A DNA stretch of 64,000 bases, from the NCBI GenBank assembly GCA_017654935.2, contig CM065687.1, forward strand, positions 26,790,514-26,854,513, read 5' to 3'. Within the stretch, counting starts at the first letter, position 1, and each line of letters starts with the position of its first letter. The position numbers were made by a program, and so were the translations under genes. Source of the DNA: Phymorhynchus buccinoides (lineage: Eukaryota; Mollusca; Gastropoda; Neogastropoda; Raphitomidae). Positions 43,801-52,139 of the stretch are shown here, in pieces. Under the pieces are notes generated by a model. That model saw only the letters and a list, made by a program, of their open reading frames with translations. It searched no databases and was not told the DNA's origin.

Positions 43801-46800
43801 AAGAAAAGTTCCCCCAAAAACTTATTTAAAAATCATCTCGACAAATCTACAAATTATTTAGTTATTTAGAAGCTTTGATGAGTAGCTAATCTTAGGGAAA
43901 TTTGACCACAATAAACCTTGACCATTACTTGTATATAACACTGATTATAAAGACGGGACTATCTAAAAAGCTTGACAGCTTATTTTGTTCCTGTCTACTA
44001 CTACTACTACTACTACTACTACATACTTTGGCCTTCACTCAGTGAGGATGATAAAGCAGCAGTAGTAATCAGGGATCCCTCAGAGAAAAGGCAAAGATCC
44101 TTGAAACGTAGATCAAGGAAGAGTTTCAGAATCCTTTGTCAGTTTTATCTTTTGCGGAATCTAGGTTCTGGATCTGGATCATGTGCGTTGTAGGAGCCTA
44201 TGAAGGCAACACAATCTAAGTTTTGTAATTTGTCATAGCAAGTCAGCAACTCTAGCACAAGATCTACACGGTATTTGAGGAGACAGCTTGTGCATGATGT
44301 AGGTTTTGTTATGTCTTAGCAAGTCAGCACTAACAGAACACAGCATCAATGCATCATTTGATACAGCTTATGCAAGATCGAGATTTTGTAATATGTCATA
44401 ACAAGTGGTGCTAACACAAGATCAATGCATTTGAGGACATTGCTTGCACAATGTCTCATTATTCTACCAAGTTGTCAGTGTGCTTATGTGAGATCTCATT
44501 CTGGATACAAAGTTGTCAGTGTGCTTGTGGCGCATGTAACTTATGTTTCATGATCTTGATTTAGAAACACCCATTCCTTGTCATGTATGTTTGTTTGTTT
44601 TTAAAACATCTTTTGTTTGTTGTTTGGGGAGAGGGGGAGGGGGTGTCACTGAATTTAGTGAATTCACTGAAAGCAGAATTCATTCATTAGCAGTTATGAA
44701 ATAGTGAAAAGCTACCAGTACTCATTTGCAGCAGCTGATGACTTTTTCTAACCAAGTACTCAATCTTGTCAGGGCTCCCAGGGACCCCCATTTGGGGGTC
44801 TATGAAGTACTAAAATCCGAAAGAACCCTCTAAAAGATTGTGCAGGGGGTCCCAGTGATGCACTAGAAAAATTCTTTTTAGCATTAGCAATGCCCTCTAT
44901 CCCGCCTCTAGGACCCTCAATGCTGTAAGTGAAGGAGTCCCTGGGACCCCTTGTTTTGCGGGACGATTGGGTGCCCGGCTTGTACTGACAAAGGGTTTTC
45001 TACAGATAAAAAAAAAGAGGTCAATATTTGCAGATCCGTGGTGTCCTACCGGGTGACAGAGCTGCCGCTGTTCAACCAGGAACAGATAGCGGCGGCGGAC
45101 AAGCTCCACCAGTACGACAGCATCGACGAGGAGGTTCTGCGCAGCTACACAGAGTACACACTGGCCTCCCTGGTCTACTTCGCCATGAAGGAGGGGGCCT
45201 GCAGCGAGCAGAGCGCCAGGATGACCGCCATGGACGCTGCCAGCAAGAACGCTGGTGAGAGAGATGGTTACCTCGGACCGAGGGGGGGTGGGGTGGGGGG
45301 TGTGTGTGAGAAAATGCCTTTTGCGTGGAATACACTATTTGTAATGGTTTGGATTCTAGGGGAGTGTGTGTGTGTGTGTGTGTGTGTGGGACGTAAATGT
45401 AGTTATTGTGATTTCGTTTCGGGTTGTTCCTTATGATGTGCGTTGTTTTGTTGTTTAGTGCTCAGATTTTTTAACTTCTTTGTGAAGCGCTTAGAGCCCT
45501 CTAAGGAGAATAAGCGCTATATAAATTGTCATTATTATTATTATTACCTGGGATCAGTGCGATGTAGGCCTACACCCTTCTCTGTGTGTCCCTGTCGCTT
45601 TGTGTCCTCATCTCTATACATGTTCCCAGATGTGTGTCCCTGTGGGTTAGGGGTTAAGGTTAGTGTTTGGGTTAGCGATATGGTTAGTAGAGTAAACAGA
45701 GACGGAGAGATATAAGACGGGGACACATAGAGACAGGGACATATAGATGAAATTGGAGACAAGACGGGGGCACACTGCTGATTAACCAATGAGCGACTTA
45801 GCGGGTTCTTTTGACCACCAGGTGGCATAACGCTCGAGTGGGGCTAATCCTCTCTATATTCTTAGTTGGGGATAAAGAAAGAGAGAGAGGGGGATGAGTC
45901 CCACCCTCTAGCTCTCTCCCACTACGCTCAACTAAGAAAATCGTGTTATAAGCCCCTAGTGGATTGACTGCCCCCTGGCGGGCAAATAATCGCCATAAGT
46001 CGACCATTACCGTGAAGCCATGGAATGGGGGCTGTTTTTGCTCATTTCTCTCTTACCACACCACAAGCGCCTCTTCCTTCCCTTTCTAGCCGATTTGTTT
46101 TCTTACAAGAACTTCAGATGCCCAAAGAGTCTAAGTACTGAATAGTCTGTGTAGTTTTCTTTGATCATAGGAAAAAAGTGTCCTCTTTCTGGACAATTTT
46201 TAATTGGCATTTTGTTATTGGGAATTGGCATTTTGCAGACCTGAGTCGAGTTTCTCTAGATAACGGTCGCCGAGCGAATAACGCTTACGCCAAACGGGGC
46301 CTAAGAAACACTTTAGAAAGCGTTTGCGGAAGAATATTACAAGCTCTTGTCTGATTGGTCCAAATTTGTTATTATTTTAACCAAACTTTATTGGACCAAT
46401 CAACAAGAAATGTATTCACCCCATGCTAGTCACATGATAGTTCGCCAAAAGATACCTTGGGAGTAGCCACAAAACGTTTTTTGGCAAACGTCGGCGAAAG
46501 AGGTGTTTCTTAGCACTGTTTTTGCCAATTTGTGCTCACGCTATGTCACGTTAGCCCTTGTGAAACGGCCCCTTGTTTACCCCTACACAAGTCTTGAGTA
46601 GTCTGAATAGCTAAAATGAGTAGTTTTTGTGCAAAATGTATAGTCCTATTCATTAAAACCATCACTGTTCACTGAAAATGAGTAGCAATCAAGCATTATC
46701 ATCAATTTTGAAGAGTAGTAGAGGTCCAAAGTTCGTAGAATACTACTAAAAAAGACTAGAGTAAACAGGTCTGATTTTGTAATCACAAATTTGTTGTGAC

Positions 46801-46943
46801 TTTATATCGATGTTGGTGATGTTGTGTGTTCAATGTGTGCAGGCGAGATGATTGACAAGCTGACGCTGACCTTCAACAGGACCAGACAGGCTGTCATCAC
46901 CAGGGAGCTCATAGAGATCATCTCTGGGGCGGCCGCCCTGTAG
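30244..46943 (+). CDS. ATP5F1C: ATP synthase subunit gamma, mitochondrial (complete, 7 coding exons)
   Basis: Exons 30244-30290, 34426-34460, 35262-35393, 41958-42159, 43595-43738, 45034-45254 and 46843-46943 sum to 882 bases, 293 residues plus stop, close to the usual length of about 298. The gamma subunit is the rotating central stalk of F1-ATPase in the mitochondrial matrix. The N-terminus ([15 protein letters not shown], then LLQARG) is an Arg-bearing targeting presequence before MATLKD. Then come [32 protein letters not shown], the [15 protein letters not shown] region, [20 protein letters not shown] and the near-invariant [19 protein letters not shown]. All junctions are GT-AG with matching phases. 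The start has an A at -3 and G at +4. Introns carry a LINE, several MITEs and a 2.5-kb minisatellite. The coding sequence looks undamaged. Confidence 0.96.
30540..31165 (+). repeat. 105-bp tandem repeat with ACCACTGGTCA palindromes, ATP5F1C intron 1
   Basis: Units starting AGGCCAAAGTGACCACTGGT at 30716, 30821, 30926, 31031 and 31136 give an exact 105-base period. A unit in opposite orientation (GACCAGTGGTCACTTTGGCC) is at about 30578-30705. Each unit holds two GACCACTGGTCA palindromes either side of GTGACACT. Confidence 0.92.
31233..31384 (+). repeat. Cluster of ACAAAACGGCG inverted motifs
   Basis: TTTGGACAAAACGGCG and its reverse complement CGCCGTTTTGTCC or CGCCGTTTTGTCTATA occur eight or so times in both orientations over 150 bases, forming several nested stems. 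The origin may be degraded foldback ends. Confidence 0.75.
31385..31815 (+). other. ATP5F1C intron 1, no feature recognised
   Basis: Unremarkable AT-rich intron sequence. Small open frames at 31473-31693 show no domain. Confidence 0.45.
31820..32044 (-). mobile_element. TTAA-target MITE, copy C
   Basis: TTAA at 31816-31819 and 32045-32048. Ends are AGACACACTGACCC and, inverted, AGACCCACCAGATCACGTG. The interior matches the reverse of copies A and B2. Confidence 0.87.
32467..32945 (-). pseudogene. LINE RT C-terminal fragment, minus strand
   Basis: The minus strand reads RGDLIQMY, a stop, [25 protein letters not shown] and [17 protein letters not shown], the CR1/jockey C-terminal domain. The 3' side ends in a (TAC)n run (GTAGTAGTAG on the plus strand at 32467). 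It is 5' truncated and disrupted. Confidence 0.72.
33168..33316. repeat. Foldback element family F1, copy 2
   Basis: GATGCGGAAACCCAATGCGG and CGTAAATAATTAAAAGAAAG, mirrored by TTTACTTATTTACGG and GGGGTTTCCGTGTG. The arms start and end in GCGCAC or GTGCGC. Confidence 0.68.
33722..33949 (-). mobile_element. TTAA-target MITE, copy D
   Basis: TTAA at 33718-33721 and 33950-33953. Ends AGACCCCGTGACGC and, inverted, AGAGCCACCAGATCACGTG. The interior is collinear with copy C. Confidence 0.87.
34015..34215 (+). repeat. CT runs and short duplicated segment
   Basis: CT tracts around 34015-34060 and 34115-34142. The stretch GAATAGCCATCGCCTAAAAT recurs as GAATAGGCATCGCCTAAAAT about 115 bases later, and AATCAAGGACAGATTG is repeated. 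Confidence 0.7.
34426..34460 (+). CDS. ATP5F1C: ATP5F1C exon 2, presequence end and MATLKD
   Basis: This 35-base microexon lies between TGTTACAG and GTGAGT. It completes Leu and encodes [11 protein letters not shown], phase 1 out. Gly before MATLKD is the likely processing region, as in other gamma subunits. Confidence 0.88.
34680..34732 (+). repeat. AT microsatellite with inverted symmetry
   Basis: TATATATATATATATTAACG, then TATATATATATTATATATA. It could extrude as a cruciform. Confidence 0.8.
34907..35229 (+). repeat. ATP5F1C intron 2 segment with inverted copy at 26638-26965
   Basis: It contains GACTCCATTTTTTATTTGG, a GT run (35101-35122) and AGTCCAACATTCAGAAAATC. The last motif resembles the exon 3 sequence ACCAACATTCAGAAAATCAC 65 bases downstream. 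Part of the segment may therefore derive from an old exon 3 duplication. Confidence 0.85.
35262..35393 (+). CDS. ATP5F1C: ATP5F1C exon 3, N-terminal coiled helix
   Basis: The acceptor TCTCTCTTTAG ends at 35261 and the donor GTAAGC is at 35394. The exon encodes [40 protein letters not shown] and GAK, the N-terminal helix of the gamma coiled coil that rotates inside the alpha3-beta3 ring. It ends in phase 1. Confidence 0.96.
36019..37614 (+). CDS. LINE reverse transcriptase ORF, 531 residues
   Basis: Uninterrupted RT from the fingers to the C-terminal domain: [17 protein letters not shown] near residue 90, motif [16 protein letters not shown] near residue 170, motif [15 protein letters not shown] near residue 220, motif [10 protein letters not shown] near residue 255 and the thumb/C-terminal [19 protein letters not shown] near residue 505. 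All catalytic Asp residues are present. The Met at 36019 is probably not the true start. The upstream frame (35463-36010, offset by one frameshift) holds the preceding domain, including [20 protein letters not shown]. It is a retrotransposon protein, likely recently active given the intact RT. It has an upstream frameshift and no full endonuclease, so this copy is not autonomous. Confidence 0.85.
   Translation: MYCGPVLQQFNHVTEQFIKELCLSTPPKTCELDPIPSPLLCECIDVLLPYITHVVNDSLLSGCFPSCFKPAIVRPLIKKPSLDQDNLKNYRPVSNLSFLSKLTEKVVLFQLLSHLEENHLLNPHQSAYRKCHSTETALLKILNDILLAFDDNKVSLLALLDLSSAFDTIDHSILLHRLHDSFGIRGPALSWFESYLKHRIQTVCVNGRYSGPSDLSFGVPQGSVLGPILFVLYAAPVSDVVSKHALSHESFADDTQINQSASLAEVDGLVSRTQNCIADIKTWMTVNKLQLNEDKTELMLACPKRLLGHPSLPDSVTINNTPVSLSPSVRSLGVTLDQTLSLQQHVSNVCRSAYLQLRKISSVRHYLSTDATKTLVCAFVLSKIDYCNSLLAGLPKYLLSRLQRIQNNAARLVLKSSKYEHVTPLLHSLHWLKISDRIDYKLSTLSFTVISGSAPDYLSDLLHLYTPSRVLRSSSDTRLLQPATVKTKTYGERSFSFQAPSVWNNLPLSLRHSDSLDAFKADLKTHLFSKL
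37654..38010 (+). repeat. GT/GC microsatellites and poly-C in the LINE 3' UTR
   Basis: Long GTGTGTGC/GCGTGCGTG runs with a poly-C stretch (37900-37923). The open frames on both strands are low complexity. Confidence 0.92.
38152..38490 (+). mobile_element. Solo LINE 3' ends, two tails in series
   Basis: 38152-38350 nearly duplicates 3033-3225 of the first LINE (CATTGAGGCTCCACTCTC through AAATACTGTATGTTGTTG). Next, 38410-38490 is another tail: TTTGTAAAGCACTTAGAGCC, then ATATTTAAGTGCTTGTAAC. Confidence 0.8.
38683..38879 (+). repeat. Dispersed repeat R2, copy 2 (truncated)
   Basis: From TCTGCATAGTCATGCGGGGA to GGAGTCTTTAA, collinear with the other R2 copies. It is split from its usual 3' end by the TTAA element that follows. 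Confidence 0.78.
38880..39099. mobile_element. piggyBac-like MITE, 220 bp, in the R2 repeat
   Basis: TTAA at 38876-38879 and 39100-39103, with perfect 14-bp terminal repeats CCCCTTGACTGCCA and TGGCAGTCAAGGGG. TTAA target plus CCC termini is the piggyBac pattern. The right flank GCTAGGGTATGACAGCAA resembles the R2 end. No ORF. Confidence 0.88.
39141..39337. repeat. Foldback element family F1, copy 3
   Basis: Starts AAGGCCGGGTTCACATTAGA and ends GTGTGTACACGGCCTAAGG. Inner arms are CCGTACGGAAAACCC and GGTTTCCGCATGGAATA, with a central ATAAGTGGAAGAAAGAAGG/CCTTCTTTGTTTCACTTAT stem. Confidence 0.78.
39405..41905 (+). repeat. 2.5-kb minisatellite of 36/39-bp units in ATP5F1C intron 3
   Basis: Roughly 67 units of TATCACAGTATTCTTTAGCC plus TTCATCATTTTTGTGA (36 bases), with a 39-base form carrying an extra TTC (rarely GCC). 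Alternative states are TTCTTTA or TTCATTA, and GTGATAT or GCGATAT. One 15-base partial repeat (near 39490) and one single-base deletion (near 40792) are the only other length changes. Because nearly all changes are multiples of three, several frames stay open for over 1 kb on both strands (repeating [12 protein letters not shown] on minus, [12 protein letters not shown] on plus). It ends 50 bases before exon 4. Confidence 0.96.
41958..42159 (+). CDS. ATP5F1C: ATP5F1C exon 4
   Basis: The acceptor CGCCAG ends at 41957 with a weak pyrimidine tract, since it lies just after the minisatellite. The exon encodes [39 protein letters not shown] and [10 protein letters not shown]. The donor is GTCAGC at 42160, phase 2. 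Confidence 0.95.
42160..43594 (+). other. ATP5F1C intron 4
   Basis: No gene. A TTAACCC motif at about 42409 and an AGAGGGTTAA at about 42939 could be the ends of a decayed TTAA element, but the inverted match is only TTAACCC. A poly-G run is at 43296-43318. Confidence 0.4.
43595..43738 (+). CDS. ATP5F1C: ATP5F1C exon 5
   Basis: The acceptor TGTACAG ends at 43594 and the donor GTAAGC starts at 43739. The exon encodes [40 protein letters not shown] and TLYFNTF, phase 2 out. Confidence 0.95.
44219..44460 (+). repeat. Degenerate tandem repeat of about 85-90 bp
   Basis: Three imperfect units sharing TTTTGTAATTTGTCATAGCA, AGTCAGCACTAACA, CACAAGATCAATGCAT and GAGGACAGCTTGTGCA-type blocks, within ATP5F1C intron 5. 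Confidence 0.6.
44765..44960. repeat. Imperfect palindromic element around CCCAGGGACCCC
   Basis: GGCTCCCAGGGACCCCC and, 165 bases later, AGTCCCTGGGACCCC in inverted arrangement. A possible degraded foldback element. Confidence 0.4.
45034..45254 (+). CDS. ATP5F1C: ATP5F1C exon 6
   Basis: The acceptor TTTGCAG ends at 45033 and the donor GTGAGA starts at 45255. The exon encodes [40 protein letters not shown] and [17 protein letters not shown], the start of the C-terminal helix. GC content is clearly higher than in the flanking introns. Confidence 0.95.
45465..45546 (+). repeat. LINE-type 3' tail
   Basis: TTTGTGAAGCGCTTAGAGCC, then AATAAGCGCTATATAAATTG and (ATT)n: the cleanest copy of the shared tail in the window. 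Confidence 0.72.
45787..46008. mobile_element. Foldback MITE family R3, copy 2
   Basis: CAATGAGCGACTTAGCGGGT through CTCGAGTGGGGCTAATCCTC and AAAATCGTGTTATAAGCCCC to GGCGGGCAAATAATCGCC and CATAAGTCGACCATT. Collinear with 22893-23128. Confidence 0.8.
46285..46580. repeat. Foldback element in ATP5F1C intron 6
   Basis: GGGGCCTAAGAAACACTTT and GAAAGCGTTTGCGG, opposed to CGTCGGCGAAAGAGGTGTTT, CTTAGCA and GTGAAACGGCCCC. An inner stem ATTGGTCCAAATTTG/AAACTTTATTGGACCAAT strengthens the fold. Confidence 0.65.
46843..46943 (+). CDS. ATP5F1C: ATP5F1C terminal exon
   Basis: The acceptor TGTGCAG ends at 46842. The exon encodes [20 protein letters not shown] and [12 protein letters not shown] before TAG at 46941. 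This C-terminal helix is the most conserved part of the gamma subunit and forms the shaft inside the catalytic ring. Confidence 0.97.
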
Positions 46944-46984
46944 ACCCCCACTCATCACAATTCATCCATGCAGAACTCTGTTAA

Positions 46985-47080
46985 ACCGGCGCTACACTAC
47001 ATACAATTTGACCCTGATACAATACGATTGTGATGATGTTTGCGACTCATGATTCATGTGAAATTCTAAAAAGTAACTCT
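46985..47080 (+). repeat. Single arm of foldback family R4 in the ATP5F1C 3' UTR
   Basis: CGCTACACTACATACAATTT, then ATACGATTGTGATGATG and CATGATTCATGTGAAATTC correspond to one arm of the R4 hairpin at 54533-54747. Confidence 0.6.
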
Positions 47081-47099
47081 GAGAGGAATTGTGTTGCTG

Positions 47100-47510
47100 T
47101 CTTCATTGAGCACTGGATAGAATGTATCTTTGTGTTGCTACCTTTTAGAGCACTGAGGGGAATTTATCTTTGTGTTGCTACCTTTTAGAGCACTGAGGGG
47201 AATTTATCTTTGTGTTGCTACCTTTTAGAGCACTGAGGGGAATTTATCTTTGTGTTGCTACCTTTTAGAGCGCGGAGGGGAATTTATCTTTGTGTTGCTG
47301 CCTTTTACAGCACTGGATATAATTTGTCTGTTGCTGTTTTTTACAGCACTGGATATAATTTATCTTTGTGTTGCCGCCTTTTACAGCACTGGATATAATT
47401 TATCTTTGTGTTGCTGCCTTTTACAGCACTGGATATAATTTATCTTTGTGTTGCTGCCTTTTACAGCACTGGATAATTTATCTTTGTGTTGCTGCCTTTT
47501 ACCAGACCTG
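47100..47510 (+). repeat. 40-bp minisatellite in the ATP5F1C 3' UTR
   Basis: About ten units. The first half uses AATTTATCTTTGTGTTGCTA plus CCTTTTAGAGCACTGAGGGG. The second half uses CTGCCTTTTACAGCACTGGATAT in place of that second block. The two variants are segregated along the array. Confidence 0.92.
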
Positions 47511-47630
47511 TCTACCTCAAAACTGAACTAGTAGTATTAGGTACTCCAAACCTCTTTGCATGACTAAAAACTCTGCTGCTCACCACCTCTTTTCAATCTG
47601 TTCCTGTCCATTTGCTTTGAATTCAATCTC

Positions 47631-47636
47631 AATAAA
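47631..47636 (+). terminator. ATP5F1C: Poly(A) signal of ATP5F1C
   Basis: AATAAA, followed 26 bases later by TTTGTTCTTTCATTCTGTGTG, about 690 bases after the stop. A good context for cleavage. Confidence 0.7.
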
Positions 47637-47639
47637 AAT

Positions 47640-50260
47640 TATTGCAATCAAAAGTTGAGACTTTGTTCTTTCATTCTGTGTGAGTTTTGTTAATGTTTAT
47701 GAGCAAATAGTGTGTTTAAGATTAAGTTTAATATGGCTTAATTATACCCCGCGGCAGTCCGACGCGGGCGATTTCCGAATCGCACCTACCACAAAAATCG
47801 CCGTTCCGCTAACAGTAGAAAGCGCACAGCTGCTCATCATATAGCTTAAAAGAAAGAGCTAGCTTTTCTCTACGTTTCGTATTCTTTCGCTTGTACAAAA
47901 TATGAAGTACAAGTAAGAAAATTTTCAAGTTGAACATTTTGAACGAAAAGTTTGTCAACTTCCGGTCCACGTACAACAAATTGAAAATATCCAGTCGATT
48001 CAGCAGGCTTTCTTCTTTAAAATATCCAATTTTCATCACTGTAAAACATTCCTACAGGTACTGGAATACCGAAATGTGCGACATGGTAGCTCCGTAGCCA
48101 CTCTGTCACTCAAGCCTAAAAACAAAAATGGCTGCCGCGAAGAGACGCTCGCTTGCGTAGCCTACTTGGCGATCAACAAAATCTTAGCTCGCGCTCATTA
48201 GGCCTCTATTTGCTTGAGGATTTATGCAGTGGTAAGAAAAATATTGTAGCAACGAAGTGAAATCATTGTTATTGATCTATCTTCTGTTAATAAGAAGAAC
48301 TTGTCATCGCATTTACGGAACCCGATCGGCCACATTCAAACAGCACAATTCAAGGAAAAAATATGATCGAAGTCCAGATACTTGGGAAATTTAACAGATA
48401 AATCGAAGTCGTTTGATTAACTGTCCATAATATTGTTTACAATCGGTTTTGAGGTGAACAGACAAGTTGTTTAGCACTTGTATTGTCGTCTTAACAAAGG
48501 TATTTATGAGAAATGATCAAAAGAATTCGGTCACATGACCTAATTTGTTCAGGTTTTGAATAAAAGCCTGTGAAAACGAAACCAGGTCTAACTACATGGA
48601 TATTTCTGTTTTCATAGATCTCATTGAATAGGCAAACAACATGTTTCTTCTTGTGTTCAAACTTGCATGCATTGGACTTTCTTCTTTTTTTTTTAGCAAG
48701 TCAAGTACTTATAAGATTAAATCAGTTCTTGCATTTCCTTTGTTACTATAAATAGCTTTTTTTTTCCTAAATTGTCAAGTATCTGTGTCTTTTTGTGATG
48801 TCTTCTTTCATCAAATTAAAGCTCACCCACTCCCTCCCACACATCTACGCTTACCCCCCCCCCCCCCCCCCCCCTCACTGCACATAAATGCTTTGCTGGT
48901 TTACAGAATTGATGTAGCATAAACAAATCTATTATTAACACTAAATTTTTGATCAAAGACTTGCTTGCATCGGCTATAATGCACAAATTATATTTATTTT
49001 CAAAAAGTTTCTTTCACTATTATACACCATTTATGTATCTCACACACACACACACACACTAACCACTTTTCAGAGCCAATGTAATTACTTTTTTTTTATT
49101 TCACATATCAAAATTTGCAAGTATAATGGTTTACCAAATTCAAGAAAATAGTATGTACTGTTATGTAGAACCAGACTGGCTAAAGGAGATTAAATTAGTG
49201 TTTTGCCATACTGTGGCAATGGCATGGAGCATAGCAAATCATTTTGGTTTGCCCACTCAGACATAACCCACAGAATCACACACACATGCGTTGGCACATG
49301 CGTGCACACACTCACGCAGGTGCGCACACACACACACAGACACTATCACAATCTTCAATTTTGAAGCCAAAATATACTTGTTTAGGCAGGAAAATGATGG
49401 AAACTGCTCTGAGACAGTGCCAAAATCACCCATCAACAAGGTCAGGTGCCAAAAAAATGATTGTTTTTCATCTTTATTTCATCACTTTTTAAGTGCATGC
49501 ATCAGACACAACTCATCATTCTGAGCATTATGGTGTATTATTTGTCTTTGTAGGTCAAACAGCAAGGAAAATATGATTTTTTGACTGAATTTATTATTTC
49601 CGCAGGTGAAAATTGCCATTTTTAACATATTTAAAGGCTTATAACTGAAAATTGGTTTGGGTCAGAGCCTTAAAAAAAAAAAGGTATGTACACAGTTATA
49701 TGTAGAATATGTATAAACAGAATAAAGTATGCTGATGGAAAGTTACTTAAGTTTCAGCTGCTCCAAAATGGCACTTTTCACCATTTTACTTACGAAAAAA
49801 AATGGCGTCTACAATAAATCGGAAAAAAATCATAACTTTTTATCTAATTAAGCTAGAAAAATAATGTTTATATCAATGTGCACAGAATTACAATATCTAT
49901 CCATTGGTAATATTTTAATTTATCAGATCTGAAAATTTAAAAATGACTTTGGAACACCTAGTAGTATTCTATGAAGTAAATTTTAGTATTCTATGACCAA
50001 AAAAGAGTATTTTTCTTACCTTGACTGTTATCGTATAATGCCCTCCTCCCTTTCAACACACACACACATTCTCACACATACACAATGATACATATATACA
50101 CACACTCTCTCTACTGTGACAGACTGATACACACACGCACAGTCAGGTAATCATCATGGGAGATAATCTGTTAACTGAAAATGCACAATTTATTGCTCTG
50201 TCATAGTATCTCCCTTCATGAACAGAAATGTTTGTCACACACACTCACATCCCCTTCATT
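47640..50260 (+). other. Region between ATP5F1C and the hAT fragment, no gene recognised
   Basis: GC-rich patches at 47745-47820 and 48080-48200 (with AAAATGGCTGCCGCGAAG, a YY1-like site) could be an unannotated promoter. Otherwise AT-rich with a poly-C run (48857-48876) and CA runs. I found no open frame with recognisable domains. Confidence 0.4.
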
Positions 50261-50266
50261 CAGTTT

Positions 50267-50834
50267 TCATATTCTCTCTGTGTCCACCCACACACCCTTT
50301 TCTCTCTTTTTTTTTTTTTTTTGGGGGGGGTGTCTAATTAATCTGTAGAAGTAAAAAGTGACAGACATACTTTGAGCGATTTTGCTGTCAGGAAACATCT
50401 TCTTCAACAATAGAACAAGATGATCCGCCATTGAGAGAGAGAGATTGGCATCAGCCACCAGTCTGCACATCATCGCCTCGGCGTTTGTCACCTGCTGCTC
50501 CAGATCCCCACTAGACTTCGCCTGTGCCTTGCTGAAAGCATCTTTAATAGAAAGTGTTCCTTTCGCCATTTCTGAGTCTCTTGTGCCCTTAGGACCCTAC
50601 ATGTTTCTTGCAGTCGTTGCGCCCTCCATTACAACTGAAATCCGATTCGCACAAAGTGCACCACACGAAAGACGGTCCTTTGGAGCTGGGGACTAGACAC
50701 TTCCAGGTTGTGGTGTATGCGTTGAGGAAAGTTTGCTCTCTTGTTTTAGCAACTTTCTTTGAGGCGCATCCTTCCATCTCATCCTCGGTATCCTCTTCGC
50801 TCTCATGCAAGCGCTTCTTCGCTGCTGGTGGCAT
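50267..50834 (-). pseudogene. hAT/BED-type zinc finger gene fragment
   Basis: The ATG at 50834 opens an 81-residue frame with a basic/acidic start (MPPAAKKRLHESEEDTEDEM), a bipartite nuclear-signal-like KKVAK, and a BED/TTF-like finger VWCTLCESDFSCNGGRNDCK followed by KHV. It stops at a TAA near 50589. The continuation is in another frame: MAKGTLSIKDAFSKAQ and SLSMADHLVLLLKKMFPDSK. Such a finger plus LSxADH...FPDS region is typical of hAT-derived proteins of invertebrates and fish. A donor-like AAAGTATGT follows KIAQ. The stop and frameshift suggest a dead copy, although a sequencing error or unusual splice is possible. The dimerisation/RNase H part is missing. Confidence 0.65.
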
Positions 50835-51204
50835 TTTTCAATCTGTATGGCTCACTCACGAACACATTTCACAACACATCCACTATGTAGTCTAAACAGC
50901 ACAGCTGTATTATAACGCGCGAGCAGCAACGCGAGGCCAAGTTATAGTAGTAAGGGTAAAGAAGCAGTGAAAGATCTTTCCTTTGACCTTCTTTGAGCCA
51001 GTCTCAAACACACGAAAGTGAAACTTTCGGTTTTACATTAAATTGATCACAAACGTGTAAGGTCTTTCATTTCAGGGGGGGGGGGGGGGTTCACTTTGAC
51101 CTCGCGCACGCAGAGAGAGAGAGAAGAGAGAGAGAGAGAGACTTCTTCTTCTTCTTCGTCTTCTAAGTTCTTGTTCTTCGGCCGTTCAGGCATGTTTCTG
51201 TCAA

Positions 51205-51456
51205 TTACGAACGTAGATGCATCATGCTGCTGTTATGCGCCTAAGTAAGAATAATTAGGTCCAGCATGTCTGACTTCGGGTAGAGGAAATCTTTTTGAAA
51301 GTATTTCTTGAAAAAAGGCAGGAGAATTTCTGTCAATTACGAACGTAGATGCATCATGCTGCTGTTATGCACCTAAGTAAGAATAAATTAGGCCCAGCAT
51401 GTCTGACTTCGGCTAGAGGAAATCTTTTTGAAAGTATTTCTTGAAAAAAGGCAGGA
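51205..51456 (+). repeat. Tandem duplication of about 128 bp
   Basis: TTTCTGTCAATTACGAACGT, AGATGCATCATGCTGCTGTT, CAGCATGTCTGACTTCGG and TTGAAAGTATTTCTTGAAAA occur twice in series (51198-51325 and 51326-51456). A relative of the first third is at 25155. Confidence 0.85.
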
Positions 51457-51770
51457 GAATGGACCGGAAAGGCAGAACGATAGTAGATAACAGCATGCAA
51501 AGGGAAAAGGCAGAATCAAAGAGACTGACAGATTAGAGGTAGTTATAAGCACATAACTTCCATAAGGTGGGGGAACTATTTGTACGGAAGAACCCCCCCC
51601 CCTCCCAGTATCCCTGGGGGGGGGGGGGGGGAAGCTTGTTGCGTTCTACTCCCACCATAACTTCCAGAAGGTGGGGGAACTATTTGTATGGAAGACCCCC
51701 CCCTCCTCCCAGTATCCCTAAGGGGGGGGGGGGGGGGGGGGGAAGCTTGCTGCTTCTACTCCCACCCCCA
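51440..51770 (+). repeat. R1-related repeat with internal duplication and poly-G runs
   Basis: GCAGGAGAATGGACCGGAAA, AAGGGAAAAGGCAGAATCAA and ACTTCCATAAGGTGGGGGAA resemble R1. The ACTTCCATAAGGTG-to-AAGCTTG block is duplicated (51556-51637 and 51658-51747), each copy with C and G runs forming a self-complementary pair. Confidence 0.7.
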
Positions 51771-52139
51771 CCCCCCACCCACACCCCAGTCTCTCTCTCT
51801 CTCTCTCTCCACTGTCTGTATAAAAATAGCTGCAGCGGGCTCGCGCAGCTCCGGGTGGGGAGGCAAGCAAAGAGCCAAAGACATTGAAAAGAAAAGACTG
51901 ACATCTGGTCCCTTTTCCCTATATGAGTAGTGAGGACAGAAACACTGGTTGTGTCCCTTTTAAACATCTTTATGACATAACACGTCGATAGGCCAGTTGA
52001 ATTCTCCGTTCAAATTCCAATCCGAGTCTTTGCATAGCCGCCACTGTGAACTACCCCACTAACGATAACTCTATCAGCCAGGCTCGCCGTAACTCTTAAG
52101 TAGTCCATCTTCCCCTTTTAGAGTCTTTGGTTATGTGTC

